A stretch of 64,000 nucleotides of DNA, taken from assembly GCF_947500605.1 (NCBI RefSeq), contig NZ_CANMSJ010000005.1:1-64000 (forward strand). Reading direction: 5' to 3'. Shown in pieces: positions 34,204 through 43,586 of the stretch. The notes under the pieces were generated by a model that saw only the letters and a program-made list of their open reading frames with translations, did not search any database and had not been told where the DNA came from. The position numbers and the translations under genes were made by a program. Each line of letters begins with the position of its first letter. The stretch's first letter is position 1. This stretch comes from an uncultured Lacinutrix sp. GTDB lineage: Bacteria; Bacteroidota; Bacteroidia; Flavobacteriales; Flavobacteriaceae.

Positions 34204-36276
34204 TTAAGTAATTACAAGTTCTTCAACTTTAGTTTTAGGCAGCTCTACAAAAAAGGTGCTGCCTACATTTAGTTCGCTGTCTACCCAAATACGGCCTTGG
34301 TTTAGTTCTACTAATTCTTTACAAATAGTTAAGCCTAGACCTGTACCTTTTTCATTTTCGGTTCCAATAGTTGTAAACGTATTATTATTAAATAGTTTAT
34401 GTTGATTCTCTACAGAGATACCAACACCAGAATCCGTAACACTAATTATACTATTGCCATTATTTACACTATTGGCTATAGTAATGTTGTCGTCTTTTTT
34501 ACAAAACTTAACGGCATTTGCTAGTAGGTTTTGAATAATAATTTCGACCATACTTCTATCTGCATAAACAAAATCGCGTACCGTATTATCTATTAAGAGA
34601 ATACCTTTTTTCTGCATCTTCTGTTCTACTAATTTTACTTTTTCGTTGAAAACTTCTTGTACATCAAATAAAGAAGGTTTCGGGTTTAAAGACTGCATTT
34701 GCGACTTAGACCAGTTTAGTAAGTTAAAAAGTAGCAGTGAAGCATTATTAGCATTTTCACTCAATTCCGGCAATAAACTATGAAATTCTTCATGAGACAA
34801 TTGTCCATCTTTTAATAAATCGATAAAACCTTTTGTAGAAGTTAGCGAATCTTTTAAATCATGAGAAACAATAGAGAACAGCTTGTCTTTAACTTTATTT
34901 ATGCTTTCTAAATGCTTACTTTGTTCTAAAATAGCTTCATTTTGTAATTCTATTTTTTGATTTTTTTCTTCTAAATCTCTTGTGTATTTAGCACTATTTC
35001 CACGTTTTATATAAAATAAAACAAAGAATATTAATAAAATAGCAAATGCAGCTAATACCGTATAGAATACAAGTTTTAAGCGGTCTAATTTTTTTTGACT
35101 ATCATTATTTTCTACATTAACTGGAGCGATGTTGCTTAATGCAACTATAGGCTCTTTTTCAATTTCAACTATAGAATCTTCTTTAAAAACAGGTTCTATC
35201 TCTTTTTGTTTTTTAGCGTCAAGACTCGTTTTTATTTTAAAGTATTCTCTTTGCCAAGCAAAAGCTCTTTCAAAATCACCTTTTGTAGAATCTAAGGTTT
35301 TCATAAGCTTGTAGTTTTTTAATAACTCAAGTTTATTGTTATTTTGTCTGCCCATATTACCAGCCTCTAAAAGCTGTAACTCTGCAGTTTTGTAGTGTTT
35401 TTTTAGGATATTTAATTCTCCTAAATTATTGAGCGATTTTAAAATGCCTTTTTCATTTTTTACAGATCTATTTAGTTTTATGCTTTCAGCTAAATAATCC
35501 GACGCCGTTTTTAAGTCTTCATTTTTTATATAAGCAGCTCCTAAATCTGGAAGAATACTTGCTTTTAATTTCTCTTTGTTATTTTTTACATGTTTAAGTG
35601 CATTCTCGTAATACTGTATTGTTTTTTTAAAATCGTTCTGCTCAAGATATAATTGAGCTAAGCTTACATTACTGGTTACAATGCCTTCAATGTTACTAAT
35701 GCGTTCTTGGATTTCTAAGCTTTTTAAGTTATAATCGATCGCTTTTTCTGTAGCTCCAGTTTTTTGATAAGCTTTCGCTAAACTTTGGTAAGCGATTGCT
35801 AAATCGTCGAAGAGTTCTCTTTTTTCTAACTCGTCAATCCCTTCGTGAGCATATTTTAGTCCTCTTTTATAATTACCACGTTCTATTTCTAAAATACCTA
35901 ATTGGTTTTTTGTTCTAGCTAAGGATAATGTATCTTTTAATGCTGTAAATAACAGCTCCGCTTTAGTAAATTGATTAGAAGCATTAATATAATCGTTTTC
36001 TTTATTATAAATTAATGCCTTATAAAAAGTAATCTCTGCAATACCTTTTTTGTATTTTAAATTTTCAGATAGTTTTTCGGCTCCATTAATATACTTTAAA
36101 GCGCTATCGTAGTCTTTAGTGTTATATAGTAATTTTATTATTTTAAGAGAAGTTTCAATTTTTGTAGTATCAGGATTCTGAAAAGTTAATTCTATGCGTA
36201 AACTTTCTAACTCTTCATCTTGTGAAAAAGCAGTTAGAGAAAATAAAAAGCAAAAAAGAACAATTAGTCTTATCAT
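34204..36276 (-). CDS. TPR-repeat sensor histidine kinase
   Basis: I chose the inner ATG because it gives a proper signal peptide (MIRLIVLFCFLFSLTAFSQ); the frame extends five codons further up. An exported N-terminal part holds about seven tetratricopeptide repeats. One membrane helix follows (VFYTVLAAFAILLIFFVLFY), then a coiled coil and a kinase core. The phospho-acceptor His, about residue 472 here, lies in FSIVSHDLKDSLTSTKGF. The ATPase boxes are NLLANAVKF, DSGVGIS and GTGLGLTI. There is no receiver or output domain and no adjacent regulator, so it must signal to a partner elsewhere. Confidence 0.88.
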   Translation of the reverse strand: MIRLIVLFCFLFSLTAFSQDEELESLRIELTFQNPDTTKIETSLKIIKLLYNTKDYDSALKYINGAEKLSENLKYKKGIAEITFYKALIYNKENDYINASNQFTKAELLFTALKDTLSLARTKNQLGILEIERGNYKRGLKYAHEGIDELEKRELFDDLAIAYQSLAKAYQKTGATEKAIDYNLKSLEIQERISNIEGIVTSNVSLAQLYLEQNDFKKTIQYYENALKHVKNNKEKLKASILPDLGAAYIKNEDLKTASDYLAESIKLNRSVKNEKGILKSLNNLGELNILKKHYKTAELQLLEAGNMGRQNNNKLELLKNYKLMKTLDSTKGDFERAFAWQREYFKIKTSLDAKKQKEIEPVFKEDSIVEIEKEPIVALSNIAPVNVENNDSQKKLDRLKLVFYTVLAAFAILLIFFVLFYIKRGNSAKYTRDLEEKNQKIELQNEAILEQSKHLESINKVKDKLFSIVSHDLKDSLTSTKGFIDLLKDGQLSHEEFHSLLPELSENANNASLLLFNLLNWSKSQMQSLNPKPSLFDVQEVFNEKVKLVEQKMQKKGILLIDNTVRDFVYADRSMVEIIIQNLLANAVKFCKKDDNITIANSVNNGNSIISVTDSGVGISVENQHKLFNNNTFTTIGTENEKGTGLGLTICKELVELNQGRIWVDSELNVGSTFFVELPKTKVEELVIT

Positions 36277-36291
36277 AGGTACTTGCAGCAA

Positions 36292-36684
36292 TGCAACGAA
36301 AATTAGCTAAAGGTTTTTAATGTTTTATAAAAAGTATTTATAAAAGACATAAACATTAGTTGGTTAAGGGTTTAATAGCCTACCAAAAATCAAAAAAAGC
36401 CATCTATTATACTAATTTATAGGTTTTAAAGCCAATATATTAGTTTAAGTGAGCTTGTTAATAAAAGACTCTTGCAATTTGTCGATGAATAGGAAATTTA
36501 AGACAAATATGTTCGGTTTTTCGTTGAAATGCATCATGTTGTCTTTTTGGTAATTACACAAGAAATGCCATCATATAGTAAGATGTTGCAACAGTAATTT
36601 TTAATATAAAACATAAGATTAGTATTGCGTTTAAATCAAATATAGAAATCAATAGATAATAAATTATGTTTAGGCAATAAATGC
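36292..36684. other. Non-coding gap upstream of argS
   Basis: This AT-rich stretch between the divergent sensor-kinase and argS genes holds no convincing frame, tRNA or strong hairpin. The only signal I can support is the -7 box at its right end. It is long enough to hold promoters for both genes. Confidence 0.5.
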
Positions 36685-36692
36685 TATATTTG
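36685..36692 (+). promoter_or_regulatory. Putative -7 box (TATATTTG) of argS
   Basis: TATATTTG lies 22 bases upstream of the argS ATG. No TTTG is found at the standard distance upstream. Confidence 0.5.
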
Positions 36693-36714
36693 TCGGTCTA
36701 AAATTACAACTAAA

Positions 36715-38517
36715 ATGAACCTTCAAGTAACATTAACGCAAGCAGTAAAACAAGCTGTTAATACAGTTTATAAAGCCGAATTAGAAACCGTAGAATTTCA
36801 AGCTACTCGTAAAGAGTTTGCAGGAGATATTACAGTAGTTGTGTTTCCAATGTTGCGCGTGGTTAAAGGGAATCCAGTACAAATAGGAGAAGCTATTGGT
36901 GCATTTTTAGTAGATAATGTTGATGAAGTAAAAGCATTTAACGTAGTAAAAGGCTTTTTAAATATTGAAATTGTAGATGCACATTATGTTTCATTTTTTA
37001 ATACAATTAAAGATGACGCTACTTTTGGGTTTACAACACCTAAAGCAGACGATAAAGCTGTAATGGTAGAATATTCTTCGCCAAATACTAACAAACCTTT
37101 ACACTTAGGGCACATACGTAATAACTTATTAGGTTATAGTGTTGCCGAGATTATTAAAGCTTCTGGAAAGAAAGTTTACAAAACACAGATAATTAACGAT
37201 CGTGGTATTCATATTTGTAAGAGTATGTTAGCTTGGCAGCGTTTTGGTAATGCCGAAACACCTGAGTCTACAGGATTAAAAGGAGATAAACTGGTTGGTA
37301 ATTACTATGTAAAGTTCGATCAAGAGTATAAAAAAGAAATAGCAGCTTTAATTGCTGAAGGTAAAACTGAAGACGAAGCAAAAAAACAATCACAACTTTT
37401 ACAAGATGCACAACAAATGCTTCAAAAATGGGAAGCTGGTGATAAAGAAGTTGTAGCACTTTGGAAAACGATGAACCAATGGGTTTATGCAGGTTTCGAT
37501 GTTACTTACAAAAACCTTGGTGTCGATTTCGATAAATTATATTATGAAAGTCAAACTTACTTATTAGGAAAAGAATTTGTTGACGAAGGATTAAAAACTG
37601 GTGTTTTCTTTAAAAAAGAAGATGGTTCTGTTTGGTGCGATTTAACCGAAGATGGCTTAGACGAAAAAATAGTACTTCGTAGTGATGGTACAGCTGTTTA
37701 CATGACACAAGATATTGGAACAGCAATACAACGTTTAAAAGATTTTCCAGATGTTGGCGGTATGGTTTATACTGTTGGTAACGAACAAGATTATCACTTT
37801 CAAGTCTTATTTTTAATTCTGAAAAAATTAGGATTCGATTGGGCTAAAAACCTATTTCATTTAAGTTACGGAATGGTAGATTTACCTAGCGGAAAAATGA
37901 AAAGTAGAGAAGGTACTGTTGTAGATGCCGATGATTTAATTGGTGATATGGCTACTACAGCACAAGAAATCTCTGAAGAATTAGGAAAACTTGATGGCTA
38001 TACAGAACAAGAAAAATTAGAATTATATAGTACAATAGGCTTAGGCGCTTTAAAATATTATATACTTAAAGTAGATCCTAAAAAGAGAATTTTATTCGAC
38101 CCAAAAGAGTCTATAGATTTTCAAGGAAATACAGGGCCTTTTATACAATATACTTACGCTAGAATACAATCTATTTTACGTAAAGCAGAGGCAACTTTAA
38201 AGAACGATAATATTACATTAAGTACAATTAATGCCGACTATGCGTTAGAAGATAAGGAGAAAGCAGTATTAAAACATTTACAGCTTTTTCCAGAAGTAAT
38301 ACAAAGTGCTGCACAAAATTATAGTCCAGCTTTAATAGCAAACTATATTTACGAATTGGTGAAAGAATACAACTCATTCTTTCAAAACTTGCCAATTGTA
38401 ATGGGTAACGACGATAAAGATTCTATTGCATTTAGAGTGCAGTTATCTAAAGCAGTAGGAAATACAATTAAAAATGCTTTTGGATTGTTAGGTATTAGTG
38501 TACCTGAGAGAATGTAA
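36715..38517 (+). CDS. argS: Arginyl-tRNA synthetase
   Basis: This class I enzyme charges tRNA-Arg. The 600-residue chain has the N-terminal Add-1 domain and the HIGH-type motif in SSPNTNKPLHLGHIRNN near residue 130. The KMSKS position is occupied by LPSGKMKSREGTV, as in many ArgRS. The DALR anticodon-binding domain follows with FIQYTYARIQSILRKAE and ends LLGISVPERM. It ends at its own terminator. Confidence 0.97.
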   Translation: MNLQVTLTQAVKQAVNTVYKAELETVEFQATRKEFAGDITVVVFPMLRVVKGNPVQIGEAIGAFLVDNVDEVKAFNVVKGFLNIEIVDAHYVSFFNTIKDDATFGFTTPKADDKAVMVEYSSPNTNKPLHLGHIRNNLLGYSVAEIIKASGKKVYKTQIINDRGIHICKSMLAWQRFGNAETPESTGLKGDKLVGNYYVKFDQEYKKEIAALIAEGKTEDEAKKQSQLLQDAQQMLQKWEAGDKEVVALWKTMNQWVYAGFDVTYKNLGVDFDKLYYESQTYLLGKEFVDEGLKTGVFFKKEDGSVWCDLTEDGLDEKIVLRSDGTAVYMTQDIGTAIQRLKDFPDVGGMVYTVGNEQDYHFQVLFLILKKLGFDWAKNLFHLSYGMVDLPSGKMKSREGTVVDADDLIGDMATTAQEISEELGKLDGYTEQEKLELYSTIGLGALKYYILKVDPKKRILFDPKESIDFQGNTGPFIQYTYARIQSILRKAEATLKNDNITLSTINADYALEDKEKAVLKHLQLFPEVIQSAAQNYSPALIANYIYELVKEYNSFFQNLPIVMGNDDKDSIAFRVQLSKAVGNTIKNAFGLLGISVPERM

Positions 38518-38539
38518 AATAAACATTTATTAAAATTTA

Positions 38540-38573
38540 AAAATCCCAAAACTATTAAGTTTTGGGATTTTTT
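38540..38573 (+). terminator. Intrinsic terminator of argS
   Basis: AAATCCCAAAACT ATTA AGTTTTGGGATTT followed by T lies 23 bases after the argS stop. The stem is 13 bases and perfect. Confidence 0.88.
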
Positions 38574-38634
38574 ATGCTATTTAACTAATTAAGGTTATGG
38601 TATAAAAATTATATAAAACTAATTCCCTTTTTCT

Positions 38635-38642
38635 TATTTTTG
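38635..38642 (+). promoter_or_regulatory. Putative -7 box (TATTTTTG) five bases before the sprT-like ATG
   Basis: TATTTTTG fits TAnnTTTG and ends only five bases before the start codon. Transcription would begin at or next to the A of ATG, giving a leaderless mRNA. The -33 region has no clear TTTG. Confidence 0.45.
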
Positions 38643-38647
38643 TTACA

Positions 38648-39247
38648 ATGCAAAATACCATAATAAGCCACATTCCAAAGCAAGCTATCCCTAAGGTTTT
38701 AGAACTTTTAGAACATGATAATTTAACTGTTTTAGTAAAAAACGAAAGAAAGACTAGGCATGGCGATTATAGGAAATTACCAAACGGGAAACACCAAATA
38801 ACAATAAATAATAATTTAAATAAATACCGTTTTCTAATTACGCTTGTACATGAAGTTGCTCATTTTGAAGCTTATAAAAACTACGGACGGCTTATTAAAC
38901 CACACGGGTTAGAGTGGAAGCGTACGTTTCAACATTTAATGTTACCATTTATAAATCCAGAAGTTTTTCCATTAAATTTATTGCCTTTATTGGCAAGACA
39001 CTTCAAAAATCCAAAAGCAAGTAGTGATACAGATTCTGATTTAGCTTATGCATTAAAGCAATTTGATGACTCTAGTAGCAACAAAACCTATGTTTTTGAG
39101 GTGCCTTTTGGAACTGTTTTTAAATTTAGAGATAAAAAAACTTTTAAAAAGGTTAGCAAACGTGTAAAACGTTTTGAATGTGTTGAAATTAGTACAGGAA
39201 AAGTGTATCTTTTCAGTCCCAATGCAGAAATAGATATTATAGAATAA
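38648..39247 (+). CDS. SprT-like zinc metalloprotease domain protein
   Basis: The 199-residue protein has the HExxH zinc motif His68-Glu69-x-x-His72 in LITLVHEVAHFEAYKNYGR and a third ligand candidate, His86, in KPHGLEWKRTF. These fit the SprT/SPRTN family. The C-terminal part (VFEVPFGTVFKFRDKKTF, ending NAEIDIIE) replaces the usual zinc ribbon and lacks its Cys set. SprT-like proteases can cut DNA-protein crosslinks in eukaryotes; the bacterial role is unclear. The stop codon overlaps the next ATG by one base. Confidence 0.85.
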   Translation: MQNTIISHIPKQAIPKVLELLEHDNLTVLVKNERKTRHGDYRKLPNGKHQITINNNLNKYRFLITLVHEVAHFEAYKNYGRLIKPHGLEWKRTFQHLMLPFINPEVFPLNLLPLLARHFKNPKASSDTDSDLAYALKQFDDSSSNKTYVFEVPFGTVFKFRDKKTFKKVSKRVKRFECVEISTGKVYLFSPNAEIDIIE

Positions 39248-40338
39248 TGAGAGAAGAAAAGAATAAAAATTATTATGCCATATTAATGGCCGGAGGAGTA
39301 GGTTCAAGATTTTGGCCAGTGAGTACAACAGATTTTCCAAAGCAATTTCACGATATGTTAGGAACTGGAGATACGCTTATTCAAAAAACGTTTAATCGTT
39401 TAGCAACTTTAATTCCGAAGGAAAATATTTTTATTCTAACTAATGAGATCTATAACGATTTAGTTTTAGAGCAACTACCAGAGGTAACTAAAAGACAAGT
39501 TGTTTTAGAACCAGCAATGCGAAACACTGCACCTTGTATTTTATATGCTTCTTTAAAAATTCAAAAAGAAAATAAAGATGCAGTAATGATAGTTGCACCA
39601 AGCGATCATTGGATTGAAGATGAAAAAGCTTTTGTGGACAACGTGCAGCAAGCATTTAATTTTTGCGAAGGAAATAATGCATTAATGACTTTAGGTATCA
39701 AGCCAACGTTCCCAAATACAGGTTATGGTTACATAGAATACAATAAGGTTTCTAAGGACCCTATTAAATCTGTAAATCAATTTAGAGAAAAGCCAGATTA
39801 CGAAACAGCTAAAAGCTTTATCGCTCAGGGTAATTTTTTATGGAATGCGGGAATTTTTATATGGAGTGCTAAAAGTGTAGTGGAAGCCTTTAAAAATAAT
39901 CAACCAGAATTATTTCAACTCTTCGAAAACGGAATCAATACATATAATACAGATTTAGAAGACGATTTTATAAAAGATAATTATGGTAAAGCTGAAAATA
40001 TTTCGGTAGACTACGCTATTATGGAAAAATCTGAAAACGTATTTGTTTTGCCTGCTACTTTCGATTGGAACGATCTTGGAACTTGGGGAAGTTTATACGA
40101 CAAGTTAGAAAAAGATGAAGACAATAACGCTGTAGTAAATGCAAGAACATTAACCGAGGATGCCTCGGGAAACATGATACGTACCAAGACAAATAAAGTG
40201 GTGGTGGTAGATGGTTTAAAAGATTATATAATTGTGGATAAAGATGAAGTTTTACTTATTTATCCAAAGAAAAAAGAACAAGATATTAAAAAAGTGCTTC
40301 AAAAAGTGAAAGCTAAATTTGGAGACCATTTAGGATAA
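39247..40338 (+). CDS. Mannose-1-phosphate guanylyltransferase
   Basis: The enzyme makes GDP-mannose from mannose-1-phosphate and GTP for surface polysaccharides and fucose synthesis. The 363 residues are the short, GT-A-only form. It has the pyrophosphorylase signature MAGGVGSRFWPVSTTDFPKQ, LVLEPAMRNTAPC, IVAPSDHWI, TFPNTGYGYIEYN, GNFLWNAGIFIW and DWNDLGTWGSLY. It lacks the C-terminal isomerase domain of AlgA/ManC. Its ATG overlaps the SprT-like stop as TAATG, so translation is coupled. Confidence 0.94.
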   Translation: MREEKNKNYYAILMAGGVGSRFWPVSTTDFPKQFHDMLGTGDTLIQKTFNRLATLIPKENIFILTNEIYNDLVLEQLPEVTKRQVVLEPAMRNTAPCILYASLKIQKENKDAVMIVAPSDHWIEDEKAFVDNVQQAFNFCEGNNALMTLGIKPTFPNTGYGYIEYNKVSKDPIKSVNQFREKPDYETAKSFIAQGNFLWNAGIFIWSAKSVVEAFKNNQPELFQLFENGINTYNTDLEDDFIKDNYGKAENISVDYAIMEKSENVFVLPATFDWNDLGTWGSLYDKLEKDEDNNAVVNARTLTEDASGNMIRTKTNKVVVVDGLKDYIIVDKDEVLLIYPKKKEQDIKKVLQKVKAKFGDHLG

Positions 40339-40341
40339 TAT

Positions 40342-41829
40342 ATGAGTGACGAAAATAAATTTAATTTTGCTGAAGACTCTAAAAAAGATGAAGCAGAAAT
40401 AATAAAAGAAGTAGCAGATAAAAAAGACGAAGCTGTACAGCAGTCTAAAGAAACGGTAAAGAAAGATGCAAAAAGTTTTTTTGAAAGCATAAAAAAATTC
40501 TTTATCGAACTTCTTGATTTTAGAGAAGACACAGATAGAGATGCTACAATAGAGGCAATTAAGGCAGATATTCCTTTTAAAGGAGCAACTGCATGGATTT
40601 TAATTTGTTCTATTTTTGTGGCCTCCATAGGCTTAAATGCTAATTCAACTGCAGTTGTAATTGGAGCCATGTTAATTTCTCCGCTAATGGGACCAATATT
40701 AGGTATTGGTTTAGCTATTGCAATTAACGATATCGATACTCTAAAACGATCGTTAATAAATTTAGCAACTATGATTGTGTTAAGTTTATTAACCGCTTTT
40801 CTATTCTTTTATTTCTTTCCATTAAGTGAAGATACCTCAGAACTTTTGGGGCGTGTAAGTCCAGATATTCGAGATGTATTAATAGCCTTTTTTGGTGGTT
40901 TAGCATTAATTATTGCGCGTACTAAAAAAGGAACAATTGCTTCTGTTATTTTTGGTGTAGCCATTGCAACAGCATTAATGCCGCCACTTTGTACAGCGGG
41001 TTATGGTCTGGCAAAAGGTAATTGGGTCTATTTTGGAGGAGCAATGAACCTGTTTACTATTAATACCATTTTTATTGCTTTGGCAACTTTTATAGTTTTA
41101 AAAGTATTGCGTTTTCCAATGCTTAAATATGCTAATTCGGCTAAGCGAAAAAGAATTGCACAATTTGCTGCACTTGTAGCAATTATTGTCATGATTTATC
41201 CAACTATTACTTTTGTAAAAGTTCTTAGAGAGAGTCAGTTAGAGATTAATTACGACAATTTTATTAAAAATGAAATTGCTCCTAATAGCGAACTTTGGTT
41301 TCAAAAAGGAATTCCTAATTATGAAGAAAAATTAATAACACTTTATTTTAATGGTGAAATTACTGAAGCTACAGAAGTAGATTTACGAAATGAGCTTAAA
41401 GGTTATGATAAAATAGGGGATTTTGAATTGAAAATTAATGGAAACAAAAATAGAAGTTTCGATAAAATTTCTGATGCTTATGATAGAGCAATAAGAATCT
41501 TAGATGAGAAAGATAATATTATTTTAGGCTTGCAAACAGAAGTCGGTAATTTAAGAAATGAACTGCAAAGAATTAATAACAGTAATAATACTATTTCATT
41601 CTCGATCTTGTCTAAAGATGCTAAAATAAAATTTAACGATTTACAGTATTTTGGTTATTCTAAAATGTTAGTATCTAATAATTTTACAACGGTAGATACC
41701 ATAGATGTTGCAACTGCAAAATGGAATACAGGTATAAACGATAGTATCGCAAAAATTAAAGATGAAGAGTTAGTTAAATGGCTTAAAACAAAAATTAAAA
41801 CAGATACAATTGTTTTAAAAAGAGAATAA
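40342..41829 (+). CDS. DUF389 domain membrane protein
   Basis: The 495-residue protein has an acidic/basic soluble N-terminus rich in Lys and Glu, then a DUF389 membrane block starting ATAWILICSIFVASIGLNAN. The hallmark IGAMLISPLMGPILGIGLA follows, and six or so helices reach SAKRKRIAQFAALVAI near 270. The last 200 residues are a soluble domain with coiled coil (IILGLQTEVGNLRNELQRIN). The family function is unknown. It starts four bases after the guanylyltransferase stop, so the three genes 38648-41829 form one operon. Confidence 0.88.
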   Translation: MSDENKFNFAEDSKKDEAEIIKEVADKKDEAVQQSKETVKKDAKSFFESIKKFFIELLDFREDTDRDATIEAIKADIPFKGATAWILICSIFVASIGLNANSTAVVIGAMLISPLMGPILGIGLAIAINDIDTLKRSLINLATMIVLSLLTAFLFFYFFPLSEDTSELLGRVSPDIRDVLIAFFGGLALIIARTKKGTIASVIFGVAIATALMPPLCTAGYGLAKGNWVYFGGAMNLFTINTIFIALATFIVLKVLRFPMLKYANSAKRKRIAQFAALVAIIVMIYPTITFVKVLRESQLEINYDNFIKNEIAPNSELWFQKGIPNYEEKLITLYFNGEITEATEVDLRNELKGYDKIGDFELKINGNKNRSFDKISDAYDRAIRILDEKDNIILGLQTEVGNLRNELQRINNSNNTISFSILSKDAKIKFNDLQYFGYSKMLVSNNFTTVDTIDVATAKWNTGINDSIAKIKDEELVKWLKTKIKTDTIVLKRE

Positions 41830-41882
41830 TCAAGACGTTATAGACTATGTTTTAAACGTATTTAAAAAGTTATAAATAAGTT

Positions 41883-42650
41883 TTATTTATTTTCTTTAAT
41901 AATAGCTTCTCTTACTTTTTTAAATAAGTTCGAAGAATAAACAAAGTCTGTAACAACTTCATTATCTGTTCTAAAGATTGTGTCTTTACTACCTTCCCAG
42001 GCTTTTAATCCATCTTTTAGAAACATAATATGATCTCCAATTTCCATAACAGAGTTCATATCGTGAGTATTAATTACAGTTGTTATTTTATACTCTTCTG
42101 TAATTTCATGAATTAAATTATCTATTACAATTGCCGTTTTAGGATCTAAGCCAGAGTTAGGCTCATCGCAGAATAAGTATTTTGGATTGTTTACAATTGC
42201 TCTTGCAATGGCAACACGTTTTTGCATACCACCGGAAGCTTCACTAGGCATTTTGTTGTGAGCATCTTCAAGGTTTACACGCTTTAAAACAATGTTTGCA
42301 CGATCTCGCATTTCGTCCTTTTTAAGCTTGGTAAACATACGTAATGGGAACATTACGTTTTCTTCAATAGTTAAAGAATCAAACAAAGCACTACCTTGAA
42401 ATACCATGCCTATCTTTGCACGCATATCTCTTTTTTTGTCTTCAGATAAATCAGCGAAAATTTCACCATTGTATTCTATACTACCTTGCTCATAAGAGTA
42501 TAAACCTAATAAGCATTTCAAAAACACAGATTTACCAGAACCACTTTGTCCAATAATTAAATTGGTTTGTCCTTGATGAAATGTTGCGCTAATACCTTTT
42601 AAAATATGAGCTTCTCCAAACGATTTATGTAAATTTTTTACTTCTATCAT
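41883..42650 (-). CDS. Mla-type ABC transporter ATP-binding protein
   Basis: The 255-residue ATPase has Walker A GQSGSGKSVFLKCLLG, the Q-loop GMVFQGSALFDSL, the signature ASGGMQKRVAIARAI, Walker B YLFCDEPNSGLDP and the switch His in NTHDMNSVM. The sequence matches MlaF-like subunits that move phospholipids between the membranes. Its ATG overlaps the permease stop by one base (TAATG). The MlaD substrate-binding partner is not adjacent. Confidence 0.92.
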   Translation of the reverse strand: MIEVKNLHKSFGEAHILKGISATFHQGQTNLIIGQSGSGKSVFLKCLLGLYSYEQGSIEYNGEIFADLSEDKKRDMRAKIGMVFQGSALFDSLTIEENVMFPLRMFTKLKKDEMRDRANIVLKRVNLEDAHNKMPSEASGGMQKRVAIARAIVNNPKYLFCDEPNSGLDPKTAIVIDNLIHEITEEYKITTVINTHDMNSVMEIGDHIMFLKDGLKAWEGSKDTIFRTDNEVVTDFVYSSNLFKKVREAIIKENK

Positions 42651-43387
42651 TAGCTTAGTAATAATTGAGTTGCTAAATAATTTATAATAATAATAGCGAC
42701 ACTAGTCCAAACAAAAGACGTCGTACTTGCTTTTCCAACTTCTAATGCACCACCTTTCATATAATACCCATGAAAAGAAGGGATTGTAGCTAATACAAAG
42801 GCAAATAAGAATGTTTTAATAAAAGCATAAACAATATGAAAAGGTTCAAACTCTTGTTGTATGCCAGTTATAAAATCATCTACAGATGCATAACCTCCAT
42901 AAATACATGCCATTAATCCACCAATAACACCTAAGAACATAGCTATCGATATTACAAAAGGATAAAATGCCATTGCAACCAATTTTGGAAAAACAAGGTA
43001 GTTTAATGAGTTTATACCCATAACTTCTAAAGCATCAATTTGCTCTGTAACACGCATAGTTCCTATGCTAGAAGTAATAAATGAGCCTACTTTTCCTGCC
43101 ATAATAATAGACATAAAGGTGGGAGCAAATTCTAATAGAATAGATTGCCTTGTGGCAAAACCAATTAATTCTTTCGGGATTAGAGGATTATCAATATTTA
43201 ATGCTGTTTGAATGGTTACTACACCACCAACAAAAAAAGCAATAAACGCAACAATACCTATAGAACCAATTATTAAATCGTCTATATCTTTAAGTATAAG
43301 TTCTCTCATTACAGACCATTTCGTTGGTTTACGAAATAGCTCTATAATCATTAAAAAGTAAGTGCCAATATTATGTAGATACTGCAT
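42650..43387 (-). CDS. MlaE family ABC transporter permease
   Basis: The 245-residue inner-membrane protein has the MlaE layout: VAFIAFFVGGVVTIQTALNI, FAPTFMSIIMAGKVGSFITS, the hallmark GTMRVTEQIDALEVMGINSL, and further helices up to AIIIINYLATQLLLS. With the downstream ATPase it forms the core of a lipid transporter that keeps outer-membrane lipid asymmetry. MlaD-like genes often follow in related genomes but are absent at this position. Confidence 0.93.
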   Translation of the reverse strand: MQYLHNIGTYFLMIIELFRKPTKWSVMRELILKDIDDLIIGSIGIVAFIAFFVGGVVTIQTALNIDNPLIPKELIGFATRQSILLEFAPTFMSIIMAGKVGSFITSSIGTMRVTEQIDALEVMGINSLNYLVFPKLVAMAFYPFVISIAMFLGVIGGLMACIYGGYASVDDFITGIQQEFEPFHIVYAFIKTFLFAFVLATIPSFHGYYMKGGALEVGKASTTSFVWTSVAIIIINYLATQLLLS

Positions 43388-43554
43388 ATAAGTATTGAAA
43401 CGATTTTTGTTTCATTTTTAGTTTAAAAACCGAATTGTATTAATTGCTAAAGTATAAAAATCTAAAACCAATGTTCTATAAAATGTTATAATATATTCAG
43501 ATAATTATAACAGGTATTTAACGCTATTTTTAAATTAGAATATTTTAAATAGTT

Positions 43555-43562
43555 TATTTTTG
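43555..43562 (+). promoter_or_regulatory. Putative -7 box (TATTTTTG) of the pafA-like gene
   Basis: TATTTTTG lies 24 bases before the chosen ATG and contains the TTG that a longer frame would use as start codon. This argues for the inner ATG at 43587. Confidence 0.5.
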
Positions 43563-43586
43563 TCTTGTAAAACTAAAGCTTATAAC

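Noticed and set aside
43560-43586. TTG start giving a longer PafA-like protein
   Set aside because: The TTG lies inside a -7 promoter box and the added residues would spoil the signal peptide; the ATG at 43587 is better.
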